This document shows, piece after piece, positions 27,517-38,756 of a stretch of DNA of 64,000 nucleotides. The notes below the pieces were generated by a model. That model saw only the letters and a program-made list of their open reading frames with translations. It had not been told where the DNA came from and searched no databases. The position numbers and the translations under genes were made by a program. The stretch comes from Burkholderia cepacia ATCC 25416. Lineage in GTDB: Bacteria > Pseudomonadota > Gammaproteobacteria > Burkholderiales > Burkholderiaceae. Where the stretch lies: positions 2,480,001 through 2,544,000 of the forward strand of contig NZ_CP012981.1 of NCBI RefSeq assembly GCF_001411495.1. The letters are read 5' to 3'. How positions within the stretch are numbered: the first letter of the stretch is position 1; each line of letters starts with the position of its first letter.

Positions 27517-28004
27517 GTGATGCTGCCGCCGGCGGTCTCGCAATAGTTGCTGAGAATGCGACGCAGCATGCTCTTCAGGAACCCGACTTCTTCCGGCGTG
27601 AACCCGTCCAGCACCTGGTCGAGCACGCTGCGGAAAATCGGCGGCAGCCGTTCGGCGAGCGCACGGCCTTCGTCGGTCAGCTCGAGGCGCACGACACGTC
27701 GATCCTCGATGCTGCGGACGCGGGACAGCAGGCCGCGCTTTTCGACCCGGTCGAGCAGCCGCGTGACTGCGCTCGCGTCGATCCCGTACTCGCGGGCAAG
27801 CTCGGCGGCCGTCGAGCACTTGCCGACCGCGATCATGAACAGCATGCTCGCCTGCGTGCCCGTGATGCCGAGCTCTTCCTGCGTGCGTTGCGTGACGAGG
27901 TTGGTCATCACCGACTTCACGCGCGACATCAGATAACCGACGCTGTCGTTCATCTGGTACGAGGACAGCGGCGAAACGGGGGATGGGGTAGAAGAATCCG
28001 ACAT
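27513..28004 (-). CDS. MarR-family transcriptional repressor of the efflux operon
   Basis: 163 residues. ATG at 28004 with AGGG upstream. The winged helix-turn-helix reads LVTQRTQEELGITGTQASMLFMIAVGKCSTAAELAREYGIDASAVTRLLDRVEKRGLLSRVRSIEDRRVVRLELTDEGRAL, including the DRR wing signature. MarR dimers usually repress an adjacent efflux operon and release DNA on binding phenolic ligands. Here it is first of four minus-strand genes (marR, outer-membrane channel, emrA, emrB), which supports this role. Confidence 0.95.
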   Translation of the reverse strand: MSDSSTPSPVSPLSSYQMNDSVGYLMSRVKSVMTNLVTQRTQEELGITGTQASMLFMIAVGKCSTAAELAREYGIDASAVTRLLDRVEKRGLLSRVRSIEDRRVVRLELTDEGRALAERLPPIFRSVLDQVLDGFTPEEVGFLKSMLRRILSNYCETAGGSIT

Positions 28005-28330
28005 AAAACCCTGAAGCTGCAATAGTTGACTAGGCAGCAGTATAGGCACAGTTGCTTGCCGCGGCAAATGTTAATCGAACGGCAAGGGGCGCGCTTTGCA
28101 TCTCAAAAATCCCTCATATCAATAAGGTTTTTGTGCCCGACGGCGACACGGGCTTCGACGGATTGGCGCGTTCGAGAGGAGGGTGCGCCGGCCTGCCTGC
28201 TGCGTTGCAACGTGCCCGTCGGTTACCGACATTCTCACGTGCTATAATTTGCGGCTTTCCAAGCTGCAATGCGCGCGCCCGTGAAAAACGAGCGGGCGCT
28301 TTTGCGCGTTCAAACGATTTCCAGGTTTCT
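28005..28330. other. 326-base divergent marR-typA intergenic region
   Basis: It holds a CAATAGTTG half site near the marR start, a TATAAT box at 28243-28248 for typA with only a weak -35, and a leader hairpin GCGCCCG (28275-28281) / CGGGCGC (28293-28299) followed by TTTT. No gene is seen. Confidence 0.6.
28243..28248 (+). promoter_or_regulatory. -10 box of the typA promoter
   Basis: A perfect TATAAT preceded by TG-poor sequence; the best -35 match (TTACCG, 28223-28228) is too close at 14 bases, so the -35 is uncertain. The leader from about 28255 contains a small hairpin. Confidence 0.5.
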
Positions 28331-30157
<1,827 letters not shown>

Positions 30158-30474
30158 GCATCGATCGTTCCCGTGCAGGACGAGAAAGGCCGCCTTCGGG
30201 TGGCCTTTTTTGCATCTGCCCGATGTGCAATCGGGGGCGCTGCAAAACACTGTTCCCGCGGGTTGTGGCAATCCGGCAAAACCCCGTCGAGCGGTGCTTT
30301 CAGGCACATTTCGCCGTGAACTCCGGTATCGGTTCTGTGATATGCTGCGCGCACGCAAGTTTTAGGTCCTTCCAAGCAAGACTTGATTCGCAATCCGCTA
30401 AACGGTCAGGCCGTGTCGCGGAAGGTTGAGTAACCCGCTATTTCTCGAGAAGCTCGAAGAAAGGTGAGCGTAAA
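30158..30474 (+). other. 317-base typA-odhA intergenic region
   Basis: It holds the typA terminator (30184-30212). The remainder probably carries the promoter of the 2-oxoglutarate dehydrogenase operon; a TATGCT at 30341-30346 is the best -10 candidate but lacks a clear -35. Confidence 0.45.
30184..30212 (+). terminator. Intrinsic terminator after typA
   Basis: AAAGGCC-GCCTTCGGGT-GGCCTTTTTT. Confidence 0.85.
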
Positions 30475-33339
30475 ATGTCAGATGTAATGAAGCAGTTTCA
30501 GCTGAACTCCTATCTGTTCGGCGGCAATGCTTCGTACGTTGAAGAACTGTACGATGCATACCTCAACAATCCGGCATCGGTGCCGGAGAACTGGCGAGAG
30601 TATTTCGACGCGCTGCAGAACGTGCCTGCAACGGACGGCTCGAATGCCAATGACGTCGCTCATTTCCCGATCGTCGAATCGTTCGCCGAGCGTGCGAAGG
30701 CCAATGCCTTCATCCCGCGCGAAAGCAGCACCAACCTTGCTGCAGCGCGCAAGCAAGTGCACGTGCAGTCCCTCATCAGCGCTTATCGCTTCCTTGGCTC
30801 GCAATGGGCCAATCTCGATCCCCTGAAGCGTCGCGAACGTCCCGCCATTCCCGAACTCGAACCCGCGTTCTACGACTTCTCCGAAGGCGACCTCGACCAG
30901 ACGTACAGCGCAAGCAACCTGTACTTCGGTTTCGACCAGGCTTCGTTGCGCGACATCGTCAAGGGCCTGCGTGACACGTACTGCGGCACGATCGGCGCCG
31001 AGTACATGTACATCAGCGACCCGGAACAGAAGCGCTGGTGGCAGGAGCGTCTGGAATCGACCCGTGCGACGCCGAACTTCTCGGCAGACGAGAAGAAGCA
31101 CATCCTGAATCGCCTGACGGCCGCCGAAGGCCTCGAGCGTTACCTGCATACCAAGTACGTCGGCCAGAAGCGCTTCTCGCTCGAAGGCGGCGAAAGCTTC
31201 ATCGCGGCGATGGACGAAGTCGTCCAGCACGCGGGCAAGCGCGGCGTGCAGGAAATCATCATCGGCATGGCGCACCGCGGCCGTCTGAACGTGCTGGTCA
31301 ACACGCTGGGCAAGATGCCGGCCGACCTGTTCGCCGAATTCGAAGGCAAGCACGTCGACGACCTGCCGGCAGGTGACGTGAAGTACCACAAGGGCTTCTC
31401 GTCGGACGTGTCGACGGAAGGCGGCCCGGTCCACCTGTCGCTCGCGTTCAACCCGTCGCACCTCGAAATCGTGAACCCGGTGGTCGAAGGTTCCGCGAAG
31501 GCGCGGATGGACCGTCGCGGCGACGAAGACGGCCTGCAGGTGCTGCCGGTGCAGATCCACGGCGACGCGGCCTTCGCTGGCCAGGGCGTCGTGATGGAAA
31601 CGCTGAACCTCGCGCAGACGCGCGGTTACGGCACGCACGGCACGCTGCACATCGTCATCAACAACCAGATCGGCTTCACGACGTCCGACCCGCGCGACGC
31701 GCGCTCGACGCTGTACTGTACCGACGTCGTCAAGATGATCGAGGCGCCGGTGCTGCACGTGAACGGCGACGATCCGGAAGCCGTGATCCTCGCGACGCAG
31801 ATCGCGATCGACTACCGGATGCAGTTCCACAAGGATGTCGTGATCGACATCGTCTGCTTCCGCAAGCTGGGTCACAACGAGCAGGACACGCCGGCGGTCA
31901 CGCAGCCGCTGATGTACAAGAAGATCGCACAGCACCCGGGCACCCGTGCGCTGTACGCCGAGAAGCTCGTGCAGCAGGGCGTGATCACCGCGGAAGACGC
32001 CGACAACTACGTGAAGGCGTACCGCAAGGCGATGGACGACGGTCACCACACGGTCGATCCGGTCCTGTCGAACTACAAGAGCAAGTACGCGGTCGACTGG
32101 GTTCCGTTCCTGAACCGCAAGTGGACGGATGCAGCCGACACGGCCGTGCCGCTCGCCGAACTGAAGCGCCTGGGCGAACGCATCACGACGGTCCCGGAAA
32201 ACTTCAAGGTTCACCCGCTCGTCGAGCGCGTGATCAACGACCGCCGCAACATGGCGCGTGGCGACCAGCCGCTCGACTGGGGCATGGGTGAACACCTCGC
32301 GTTCGCGTCGCTCGTCGCATCGGGCTACTCGGTGCGCCTGACGGGTCAGGACTCGGGCCGCGGCACGTTCACGCACCGTCACGCGGTGCTGCACGACCAG
32401 AACCGCGAGCGCTGGAACGACGGCACGTACGTGCCGCTGCAGAACATCGCCGACGGTCAGGCGAAGTTCACGGTGATCGACTCGGTGCTGTCGGAAGAAG
32501 CGGTGCTGGGCTTCGAATACGGTTACTCGACCGCCGAGCCGAACACGCTCGTGCTGTGGGAAGCCCAGTTCGGCGACTTCGTCAACGGTGCGCAGGTCGT
32601 GATCGACCAGTTCATCTCGTCGGGCGAAGTGAAGTGGGGTCGCGTGTCGGGTCTGACGATGCTGCTGCCGCACGGCTACGAAGGCCAGGGTCCGGAACAC
32701 TCGTCGACGCGTATCGAGCGTTTCCTGCAGCTGTGTGCCGATCACAACATGCAGGTCGTTCAACCGACGACGCCGGCGCAGATTTTCCACCTGCTGCGTC
32801 GCCAGATGATCCGCCTGTTCCGCAAGCCGCTGATCGTCGCAACGCCGAAGTCGCTGCTGCGCCACAAGGAAGCCGTGTCGGACCTGTCGGAGCTCGCGAA
32901 GGGTTCGTTCCAGCCGGTGCTGGGCGAAACCGACGGCGGCATCGACGCGAAGAAGGTCAAGCGCGTGCTGGCATGCTCGGGCCGCGTGTATTACGACCTC
33001 GTCGCACATCGCCGCGAAGCGAAGGCGAACGACGTCGCGATCATCCGTATCGAGCAGCTGTATCCGTTCGCGCACAAGCAGTTCGAAGCTGAAATGAAGA
33101 AGTACGAGAACGCGACTGAAGTGGTCTGGGTGCAGGACGAGCCGCAGAACCAGGGCCCCTGGTTCTACGTCGAGCACCACCTGAAGGAAGGCATGAAGGA
33201 AGGGCAGAAGCTGGCATACAGCGGCCGTCCGGCTTCGGCCTCGCCGGCGGTTGGCTACTACGCGAAGCACTACGAGCAGCAGAAGGCCCTCATCGAAGGT
33301 GCTTTCGGCCGCCTGAAGAGCGCATCGATCGCGAAATAA
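30475..33339 (+). CDS. sucA: 2-oxoglutarate dehydrogenase E1 component
   Basis: 954 residues. The thiamine-diphosphate-dependent E1 decarboxylates 2-oxoglutarate in the TCA cycle and transfers the succinyl group to the E2 lipoyl. Marks: N-terminal FGGNASYVEELYDAYLNNPASVPENWREYF, LEGGESFIAAMDEVV, GMAHRGRLNVLVNTLGK, the ThDP segment HVNGDDPEAVI, GHNEQDTPAVTQPLMYK, and the transketolase-like pyrimidine domain (SGRGTFTHRHAVLHDQ). ATG at 30475 has AAGGTGAG at ideal distance. It is first gene of a complete E1-E2-E3 operon. Confidence 0.98.
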   Translation: MSDVMKQFQLNSYLFGGNASYVEELYDAYLNNPASVPENWREYFDALQNVPATDGSNANDVAHFPIVESFAERAKANAFIPRESSTNLAAARKQVHVQSLISAYRFLGSQWANLDPLKRRERPAIPELEPAFYDFSEGDLDQTYSASNLYFGFDQASLRDIVKGLRDTYCGTIGAEYMYISDPEQKRWWQERLESTRATPNFSADEKKHILNRLTAAEGLERYLHTKYVGQKRFSLEGGESFIAAMDEVVQHAGKRGVQEIIIGMAHRGRLNVLVNTLGKMPADLFAEFEGKHVDDLPAGDVKYHKGFSSDVSTEGGPVHLSLAFNPSHLEIVNPVVEGSAKARMDRRGDEDGLQVLPVQIHGDAAFAGQGVVMETLNLAQTRGYGTHGTLHIVINNQIGFTTSDPRDARSTLYCTDVVKMIEAPVLHVNGDDPEAVILATQIAIDYRMQFHKDVVIDIVCFRKLGHNEQDTPAVTQPLMYKKIAQHPGTRALYAEKLVQQGVITAEDADNYVKAYRKAMDDGHHTVDPVLSNYKSKYAVDWVPFLNRKWTDAADTAVPLAELKRLGERITTVPENFKVHPLVERVINDRRNMARGDQPLDWGMGEHLAFASLVASGYSVRLTGQDSGRGTFTHRHAVLHDQNRERWNDGTYVPLQNIADGQAKFTVIDSVLSEEAVLGFEYGYSTAEPNTLVLWEAQFGDFVNGAQVVIDQFISSGEVKWGRVSGLTMLLPHGYEGQGPEHSSTRIERFLQLCADHNMQVVQPTTPAQIFHLLRRQMIRLFRKPLIVATPKSLLRHKEAVSDLSELAKGSFQPVLGETDGGIDAKKVKRVLACSGRVYYDLVAHRREAKANDVAIIRIEQLYPFAHKQFEAEMKKYENATEVVWVQDEPQNQGPWFYVEHHLKEGMKEGQKLAYSGRPASASPAVGYYAKHYEQQKALIEGAFGRLKSASIAK

Positions 33340-33474
33340 CCGACGGAAGCGAAACGGGAAGGCGCAGCGCGCTTTCCCGTCTCCTTTGGCCCGCCGGGCG
33401 CGCTGCGCGCCGCACCGGCCGAAGGAATCGCACGAACCTCGTCACACCCCAGATTAAGCATCCAGGAAAATCAC

Positions 33475-34749
33475 ATGGCTATCGTAGAAGTCAAAGTCCC
33501 CCAGCTTTCGGAGTCGGTTTCGGAAGCCACCATGCTGCAGTGGAAGAAGAAGCCGGGCGAAGCAGTCGCGCAGGACGAAATCCTGATCGAACTCGAGACC
33601 GACAAGGTCGTGCTCGAAGTGCCGGCACCGGCCGCGGGCGTGCTCGCGCAAGTGCTGCAGAACGACGGTGACACCGTCGTTGCCGATCAACTGATCGCTA
33701 CGATCGATACGGAAGCGAAGGCAGGTGCAGCCGAAGCCGCGGCGGGCGCGGCCGAAGTCAAGCCGGCCGCAGTGCCTGCTGCAGCCGCACCGGCAGCACA
33801 GCCGGCTACCGCAACGGCATCGAGCTCGGCTACGGCATCGCCGGCCGCATCGAAGCTGCTGGCCGAGAAGGGCCTGTCGGCAGGCGACGTCGCAGGTTCG
33901 GGCCGCGACGGCCGCGTCACGAAGGGCGACGCGCTGGCCGCAGGCAGCGCACCGAAGGCCGCTCCGGCTGCCGCACCGGCAAAGGCCGCGGCGAAGCCGT
34001 CGCTGCCGGAAGTGAAGGTGCCGGCGTCGGCGACGACGTGGCTCAACGACCGTCCGGAACAGCGCGTGCCGATGTCGCGTCTGCGTGCGCGTATCGCCGA
34101 GCGTCTGCTCGAATCGCAGCAGACCAACGCGATCCTGACGACGTTCAACGAAGTCAACATGGCTCCGGTCATGGAGCTGCGCAACAAGTACAAGGACAAG
34201 TTCGAGAAGGAACACGGCGTGAAGCTCGGCTTCATGTCGTTCTTCGTGAAGGCCGCTGTCCACGCACTGAAGAAGTTCCCGCTCGTGAACGCGTCGATCG
34301 ACGGTAACGACATCGTCTACCACGGCTACTTCGACATCGGTATCGCCGTCGGCTCGCCGCGTGGCCTCGTCGTGCCGATCCTGCGCAACGCGGATCAGCT
34401 GAGCCTCGCCGAGATCGAGAAGAAGATCGCCGAATTCGGCCAGAAGGCCAAGGACGGCAAGCTGTCGATCGAGGAAATGACGGGCGGTACGTTCTCGATC
34501 TCGAACGGCGGCGTGTTCGGCTCGATGCTGTCGACCCCGATCATCAACCCGCCGCAATCGGCAATCCTCGGCGTGCACGCGACGAAGGAGCGTCCGGTCG
34601 TTGAAAACGGCCAGATCGTGATCCGTCCGATCAACTACCTCGCGCTGTCGTACGACCACCGCATCATCGACGGCCGCGAAGCCGTGCTGTCGCTCGTCGC
34701 GATGAAGGATGCGCTGGAAGATCCGGCACGCCTGCTGCTCGACCTGTAA
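33475..34749 (+). CDS. sucB: 2-oxoglutarate dehydrogenase E2, dihydrolipoamide succinyltransferase
   Basis: 424 residues. The N-terminal lipoyl domain carries the lipoylated lysine in [12 protein letters not shown] (near residue 43). An Ala/Pro-rich linker leads to the peripheral subunit-binding domain ([29 protein letters not shown], about 120-150), a second flexible linker, and the catalytic core ending with the active-site [14 protein letters not shown] (His near 395). It forms the 24-mer core binding E1 and E3. ATG at 33475 follows CAGGAAAATCAC. Spacing to sucA is 135 bases. Confidence 0.98.
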   Translation: MAIVEVKVPQLSESVSEATMLQWKKKPGEAVAQDEILIELETDKVVLEVPAPAAGVLAQVLQNDGDTVVADQLIATIDTEAKAGAAEAAAGAAEVKPAAVPAAAAPAAQPATATASSSATASPAASKLLAEKGLSAGDVAGSGRDGRVTKGDALAAGSAPKAAPAAAPAKAAAKPSLPEVKVPASATTWLNDRPEQRVPMSRLRARIAERLLESQQTNAILTTFNEVNMAPVMELRNKYKDKFEKEHGVKLGFMSFFVKAAVHALKKFPLVNASIDGNDIVYHGYFDIGIAVGSPRGLVVPILRNADQLSLAEIEKKIAEFGQKAKDGKLSIEEMTGGTFSISNGGVFGSMLSTPIINPPQSAILGVHATKERPVVENGQIVIRPINYLALSYDHRIIDGREAVLSLVAMKDALEDPARLLLDL

Positions 34750-34830
34750 GCCGAGTCTCACTGCATCGACCCGTTCTGCACGTTCGCGCCCGCGCGCGAA
34801 CGTGCAGGCGTACAAGTAGAAAGGATTGTC

Positions 34831-36261
34831 ATGTCCAAGGAATTTGACGTCGTCGTGATCGGCGCCGGCCCCGGCGGCTACATCGCCGCGATTCGCGCCG
34901 CGCAGCTCGGCAAGACCGTTGCCTGTATCGAGAAGTGGAAGAACCCGGCCGGCGCGCTGAAGCTCGGCGGCACCTGCCTGAACGTCGGCTGCATCCCGTC
35001 GAAGGCGCTGCTCGCGTCGTCGGAAGAGTTCGAGAACGCGTCGCATCACCTGACCGACCACGGCATCACGGTCGACGGCGTGAAGATCGACGTCGCGAAG
35101 ATGCTCGGCCGCAAGGACGCGATCGTCGAGAAGATGACGAGCGGGATCGAGTTCCTGTTCAAGAAGAACAAGATCACCTGGCTGAAGGGCCATGGCAAGT
35201 TCACCGGCAAGACCGACGCCGGCGTGCAGATCGAAGTGAGCGGCGAGGGTGAATCCGAAGTCGTCACCGCGAAGAACGTGATCATCGCGACGGGCTCGAA
35301 GGCGCGTCACCTGCCGGGCATCCCGGTCGACAACAAGATCGTGTCGGACAACGAAGGTGCGCTGACGTTCGACTCGGTGCCGAAGAAGCTCGCCGTGATC
35401 GGCGCAGGCGTGATCGGCCTCGAGCTCGGCTCGGTGTGGCGTCGCCTGGGTGCCGAAGTGACGGTGCTCGAAGCGCTGCCGGCATTCCTCGGCGCAGCCG
35501 ACGAAGCGCTCGCGAAGGAAGCGGCCAAGCTGTTCAAGAAGCAGGGCCTCGACATCCATCTCGGCGTGAAGATCGGCGAAGTGAAGACGACCGCCGACGG
35601 CGTGTCGATCGCTTACACGGACAAGGACGGCAACGCGCAGACGCTCGACGCCGACCGCCTGATCGTGTCGGTCGGCCGCGTGCCGAACACCGACAACCTC
35701 GGCCTCGAGGCAATCGGCCTGAAGGCGAACGAGCGCGGCTTCATCGACGTGGACGACCACTGCCGCACGGCGGTGCCGAACGTCTACGCGATCGGCGACG
35801 TGGTGCGCGGCCCGATGCTCGCGCACAAGGCGGAAGACGAAGGCGTGCTGGTCGCGGAAGTGATCGACGGCCAGAAGCCGCACATCGACTACAACTGCAT
35901 TCCGTGGGTGATCTACACGTACCCGGAAATCGCATGGGTCGGCAAGACGGAGCAGCAGCTGAAGGCGGAAGGCCGCGAGATCAAGTCGGGCAAGTTCCCG
36001 TTCTCGATCAACGGCCGCGCGCTCGGCATGAACGCGCCGGACGGTTTCGTGAAGATGATCGCGGATGCGAAGACCGACGAACTGCTCGGCGTGCACGTGA
36101 TCGGCGCGAACGCGTCGGACCTGATCGCGGAAGCCGTGGTGGCGATGGAATTCAAGGCGGCGTCGGAAGACATCGCCCGTATCTGCCATCCGCACCCGTC
36201 GATGTCGGAAGTGATGCGCGAAGCGGCGCTCGCCGTCGACAAGCGCTCGCTGAACAGCTGA
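34831..36261 (+). CDS. lpdA: Dihydrolipoyl dehydrogenase (E3)
   Basis: 476 residues. This FAD enzyme reoxidises dihydrolipoamide with NAD. FAD motif [21 protein letters not shown] at the N-terminus, redox disulfide in [15 protein letters not shown] (near residues 45-59), NAD motif [20 protein letters not shown], the second FAD motif [22 protein letters not shown] and the catalytic [13 protein letters not shown] at 34831 follows GAAAGGATTGTC. It is third in the operon, so it is probably the dedicated E3 of this complex; it may also serve others. Confidence 0.98.
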   Translation: MSKEFDVVVIGAGPGGYIAAIRAAQLGKTVACIEKWKNPAGALKLGGTCLNVGCIPSKALLASSEEFENASHHLTDHGITVDGVKIDVAKMLGRKDAIVEKMTSGIEFLFKKNKITWLKGHGKFTGKTDAGVQIEVSGEGESEVVTAKNVIIATGSKARHLPGIPVDNKIVSDNEGALTFDSVPKKLAVIGAGVIGLELGSVWRRLGAEVTVLEALPAFLGAADEALAKEAAKLFKKQGLDIHLGVKIGEVKTTADGVSIAYTDKDGNAQTLDADRLIVSVGRVPNTDNLGLEAIGLKANERGFIDVDDHCRTAVPNVYAIGDVVRGPMLAHKAEDEGVLVAEVIDGQKPHIDYNCIPWVIYTYPEIAWVGKTEQQLKAEGREIKSGKFPFSINGRALGMNAPDGFVKMIADAKTDELLGVHVIGANASDLIAEAVVAMEFKAASEDIARICHPHPSMSEVMREAALAVDKRSLNS

Positions 36262-36308
36262 GCGCGGTATAGCGCCGGCCGGCCATCGGCCGGCGCAGCC
36301 GTCTCATG

Positions 36309-36346
36309 ACGAAGGCGGGCGGGGTTTCCCGTCCGCCTTCGTTTTT
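36309..36346 (+). terminator. Intrinsic terminator of the sucA-sucB-lpdA operon
   Basis: ACGAAGGCGGGCGGG-GTTT-CCCGTCCGCCTTCGT followed by TTTTT, ending 14 bases before the zapE start. Confidence 0.9.
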
Positions 36347-36359
36347 TCCGGTTTGCCCG

Positions 36360-37457
36360 ATGAACGTCACCGAATACTACACGCGCGAGCTGACCACGCG
36401 CGGCTATCAGTCCGATCCCGCGCAGCGCGCGGCCGTCGATCGCCTGCAGCAATGTTTCGACGAGTGGGTCGAGTACAAGGCGCGCCGCTCGAACGCATTC
36501 AAGAAGCTCATCAATCATCCCGACCTCCCGCGCGGCGTCTACATGTGGGGCGGCGTCGGTCGCGGCAAGAGCTTCCTGATGGACAGCTTCTACGCGGTCG
36601 TGCCCGTGCAGCGCAAGACGCGCCTGCATTTCCACGAATTCATGCGCGAGGTACACCGCGAGCTCGAGGAACTGAAAGGGCAGGCCGATCCGCTCGACGA
36701 ACTCGCGCGGCGTATCGCGAAGCGCTACCGTCTGATCTGCTTCGACGAGTTCCACGTGTCGGACATTGCCGATGCGATGATCCTGTACCGTCTGCTCGAC
36801 CGTCTGTTCAACAACGGCGTGCAGTTCGTGATGACGTCCAACTACGATCCCGACGACCTGTATCCGGACGGTCTGCATCGCGACCGCATGCTGCCGGCGA
36901 TTGCGCTGATCAAGGACAAGCTCGACGTGCTGAACGTCGACGCGGGCGTCGATTATCGCCAGCGCACGCTCGCGCAGGTGAAGATGTATCACACGCCGCT
37001 CGGCGCGGACGCCGATCGCGAACTGCGCCATGCGTTCGGCAAGCTCGCGGCGGTACCCGATGAAAGCCCGCTCCTGCATATCGAGAAGCGCGAGCTGAAG
37101 GCGCTGCGCAAGGCGGACGGCGTCGTGTGGTTCGATTTCGCGACGCTGTGCGGCGGCCCGCGCTCGCAGAACGACTATCTCGAACTCGCGAGCCGGTTCC
37201 ACGCGATCGTGCTGTCCGAGGTGCCGCAGATGTCGCCGCGGATGGCGTCCGAGGCGCGCCGCTTCACGTGGCTGATCGACGTGCTGTACGACCACAAGGT
37301 CAAGCTGCTGATGTCCGCGGCGGTGCCGGCGGAGCAGCTGTACGTCGAAGGTCCGATGGCCAACGAGTTTGCGCGTACGGTCTCGCGCATCGTCGAGATG
37401 CAGTCGAAGGAGTATCTCGAAACGCCGCGCCGCATCGTCGATACGTCGCTGACCTGA
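36360..37457 (+). CDS. zapE: Cell division protein ZapE (AFG1-like ATPase)
   Basis: 365 residues. ZapE is an AAA-type ATPase that associates with the Z-ring, especially in stress; its mitochondrial relative is AFG1/LACE1. Walker A is GGVGRGKSFLMD (near residue 63), Walker B LICFDEFHVSDIADAM, then sensor-like VMTSNYDPDDLYPDGLHRDRMLPAI. ATG at 36360 gives the family-typical N-terminus; no Shine-Dalgarno is visible because the preceding terminator abuts it. An in-frame ATG at 36306 lies inside that terminator and is less likely. Confidence 0.93.
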   Translation: MNVTEYYTRELTTRGYQSDPAQRAAVDRLQQCFDEWVEYKARRSNAFKKLINHPDLPRGVYMWGGVGRGKSFLMDSFYAVVPVQRKTRLHFHEFMREVHRELEELKGQADPLDELARRIAKRYRLICFDEFHVSDIADAMILYRLLDRLFNNGVQFVMTSNYDPDDLYPDGLHRDRMLPAIALIKDKLDVLNVDAGVDYRQRTLAQVKMYHTPLGADADRELRHAFGKLAAVPDESPLLHIEKRELKALRKADGVVWFDFATLCGGPRSQNDYLELASRFHAIVLSEVPQMSPRMASEARRFTWLIDVLYDHKVKLLMSAAVPAEQLYVEGPMANEFARTVSRIVEMQSKEYLETPRRIVDTSLT

Positions 37458-37601
37458 GTGCGATTTCCGGCAATTGGCGGTATTCAAACGTCAATTCCGG
37501 TCAAATTCAGGCGATCTCGGGGTATTTTCGGACTTGTCTTATATTCACGGTTGAGGTGAGCCGATATCGTTGTGTCATGGTTACCAAGGCTGGAGATGTC
37601 C

Positions 37602-38012
37602 ATGACACCGTATCGCGATCTGACCGACCACGAGTGGCGCCGCGTCGCGCCGCTTCTGCCCGAAATGCAGCCGCGCACCGAGTTGCGCGGTCGGCCGCTG
37701 GCCAATACCCGTGCCGTGATGAACGGCGTGCTCTGGGTCATCTACAGCGGCGCAACGTGGTCGGCGATGCCGCGCCGTTACCCTTCGTATCAGACGTGCC
37801 ATCGCCGCTTCAAGGTCTGGCATGAGACGGGCACGCTGATGAGCGTGATGCGTGAACTCTACGGCGACTCGGGCGTGAACCTGTGCAACGAATTGTCGGT
37901 GCGGATGCGCAAGCATACGCAATCGAAGGCGGCGGAAGCGCGTAGCGGCGTGGTACCCGTGGGTCGCTCACCGAGCAGTTATGCGCCGGATGCGATGAAG
38001 CACGCAGCCTGA
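37602..38012 (+). CDS. Second stand-alone DUF4096 (IS402-like transposase N-terminus) protein
   Basis: 136 residues. ATG at 37602 has GGAG 6 nt upstream; in-frame upstream codons (37572, 37596) are less well placed. Residues 1-85 match the paralogue at 9978-10379 nearly end to end: DLTDHEWRRVAPLLPE, LRGRPLANTRAVMNGVLWVIYSGATWSAMPRRYPSYQTCHRRFKVWHETGTL. The DDE catalytic domain is missing and the 50-residue tail is unrelated to that of the paralogue. No inverted repeats flank it. A good terminator follows. This suggests a retained regulatory DNA-binding protein and not an active insertion sequence (inference). Confidence 0.75.
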   Translation: MTPYRDLTDHEWRRVAPLLPEMQPRTELRGRPLANTRAVMNGVLWVIYSGATWSAMPRRYPSYQTCHRRFKVWHETGTLMSVMRELYGDSGVNLCNELSVRMRKHTQSKAAEARSGVVPVGRSPSSYAPDAMKHAA

Positions 38013-38057
38013 TGTCCGCTGTTTACTGCGTTGTTTGTGCCGACGCGCGCACCAAAA

Positions 38058-38097
38058 GAAAACCGGCCTGACGATGAATTCGTCAGGCCGGTTTTTT
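38058..38097. terminator. Bidirectional terminator
   Basis: AAAACCGGCCTGACGA-TGAAT-TCGTCAGGCCGGTTTTTT between convergent genes. Confidence 0.92.
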
Positions 38098-38128
38098 CAT
38101 AAAGCCGCGCGTTTCAGCGCGCGCCGCG

Positions 38129-38590
38129 TTATTGTTGGCGAACCCAGGTCTGCGAACGGCCGAGCAGCGATACGCCGATATAACCGCGCACGACGAGTTT
38201 CTGGCCGCCGTCTTCAAGCGTCATCTTGCACTTGTAGACCTTGCCGTTCTCCGGGTCGAGAATGTTGCCGCCGTCCCAGTGGTCGCCTTCCTTCTTCATC
38301 GCCTTGATGATCGTCATGCCCTTGATGAGCTGATCCTTGCGCTCGTCCGTGCAGGCGGTGCAGCGGCGATCAGGCGTATCGTTCGCGCCGAGGCCCTTGA
38401 CGACCTTGCCGGTCAGCGCACCGTCGCCGTCCTCGGCGATCTGCACGAGTGCCTTCGGCTGATGGGTGTTGTCGTCGATCGTCTGCCACATACCGATGGG
38501 GCTGTCTGCCTGTGCGAACGTGGGGGCGGCGCAAGCCAGCAGTGCGCCGGTGATGGCGATTGCACGCAACGGGCGGGTCAGTTGAATCAT
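38129..38590 (-). CDS. Exported DUF2147 protein
   Basis: 153 residues. A signal peptide (residues 1-28, ending TFAQA) precedes a DUF2147 domain recognised by SPIGMWQTIDDNTHQPKALVQI, GKVVKGLGANDTPDRRCTACTDERKDQLIKGMTII, and W-x-G-G-x-I-L-D-P-E-N-G-K-x-Y-x-C. The family is periplasmic with a lipocalin-like barrel; the function is unknown. The CTAC pair plus a later Cys may be oxidised. ATG at 38590 follows GGAGGAC. Confidence 0.88.
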   Translation of the reverse strand: MIQLTRPLRAIAITGALLACAAPTFAQADSPIGMWQTIDDNTHQPKALVQIAEDGDGALTGKVVKGLGANDTPDRRCTACTDERKDQLIKGMTIIKAMKKEGDHWDGGNILDPENGKVYKCKMTLEDGGQKLVVRGYIGVSLLGRSQTWVRQQ

Positions 38591-38720
38591 TGTCGTCCTC
38601 CTTGTTTTGCATGTCGTGTTCGATTTGCCCGCACGACCGTCTGCATGGGGCGGGCATGTTGCGAGCTTCGCCAGAATACGTGAAACCGCGCGCCACGTTT
38701 GATAGAGGGGACTCTAATCG

Positions 38721-38747
38721 AAACAGCCCGCATGGCGCGGGCTGTTT
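38721..38747 (-). terminator. Hairpin after the TpsB gene
   Basis: AAACAGCCCGC-ATG-GCGCGGGCTGTTT, 10 bases downstream (minus sense) of the TpsB stop; the T run is short. Confidence 0.55.
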
Positions 38748-38756
38748 GGTGACCGA

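Noticed and set aside
30478..33270. 930-codon minus-strand open frame
   Set aside because: Antisense to sucA; shadow created by codon bias.
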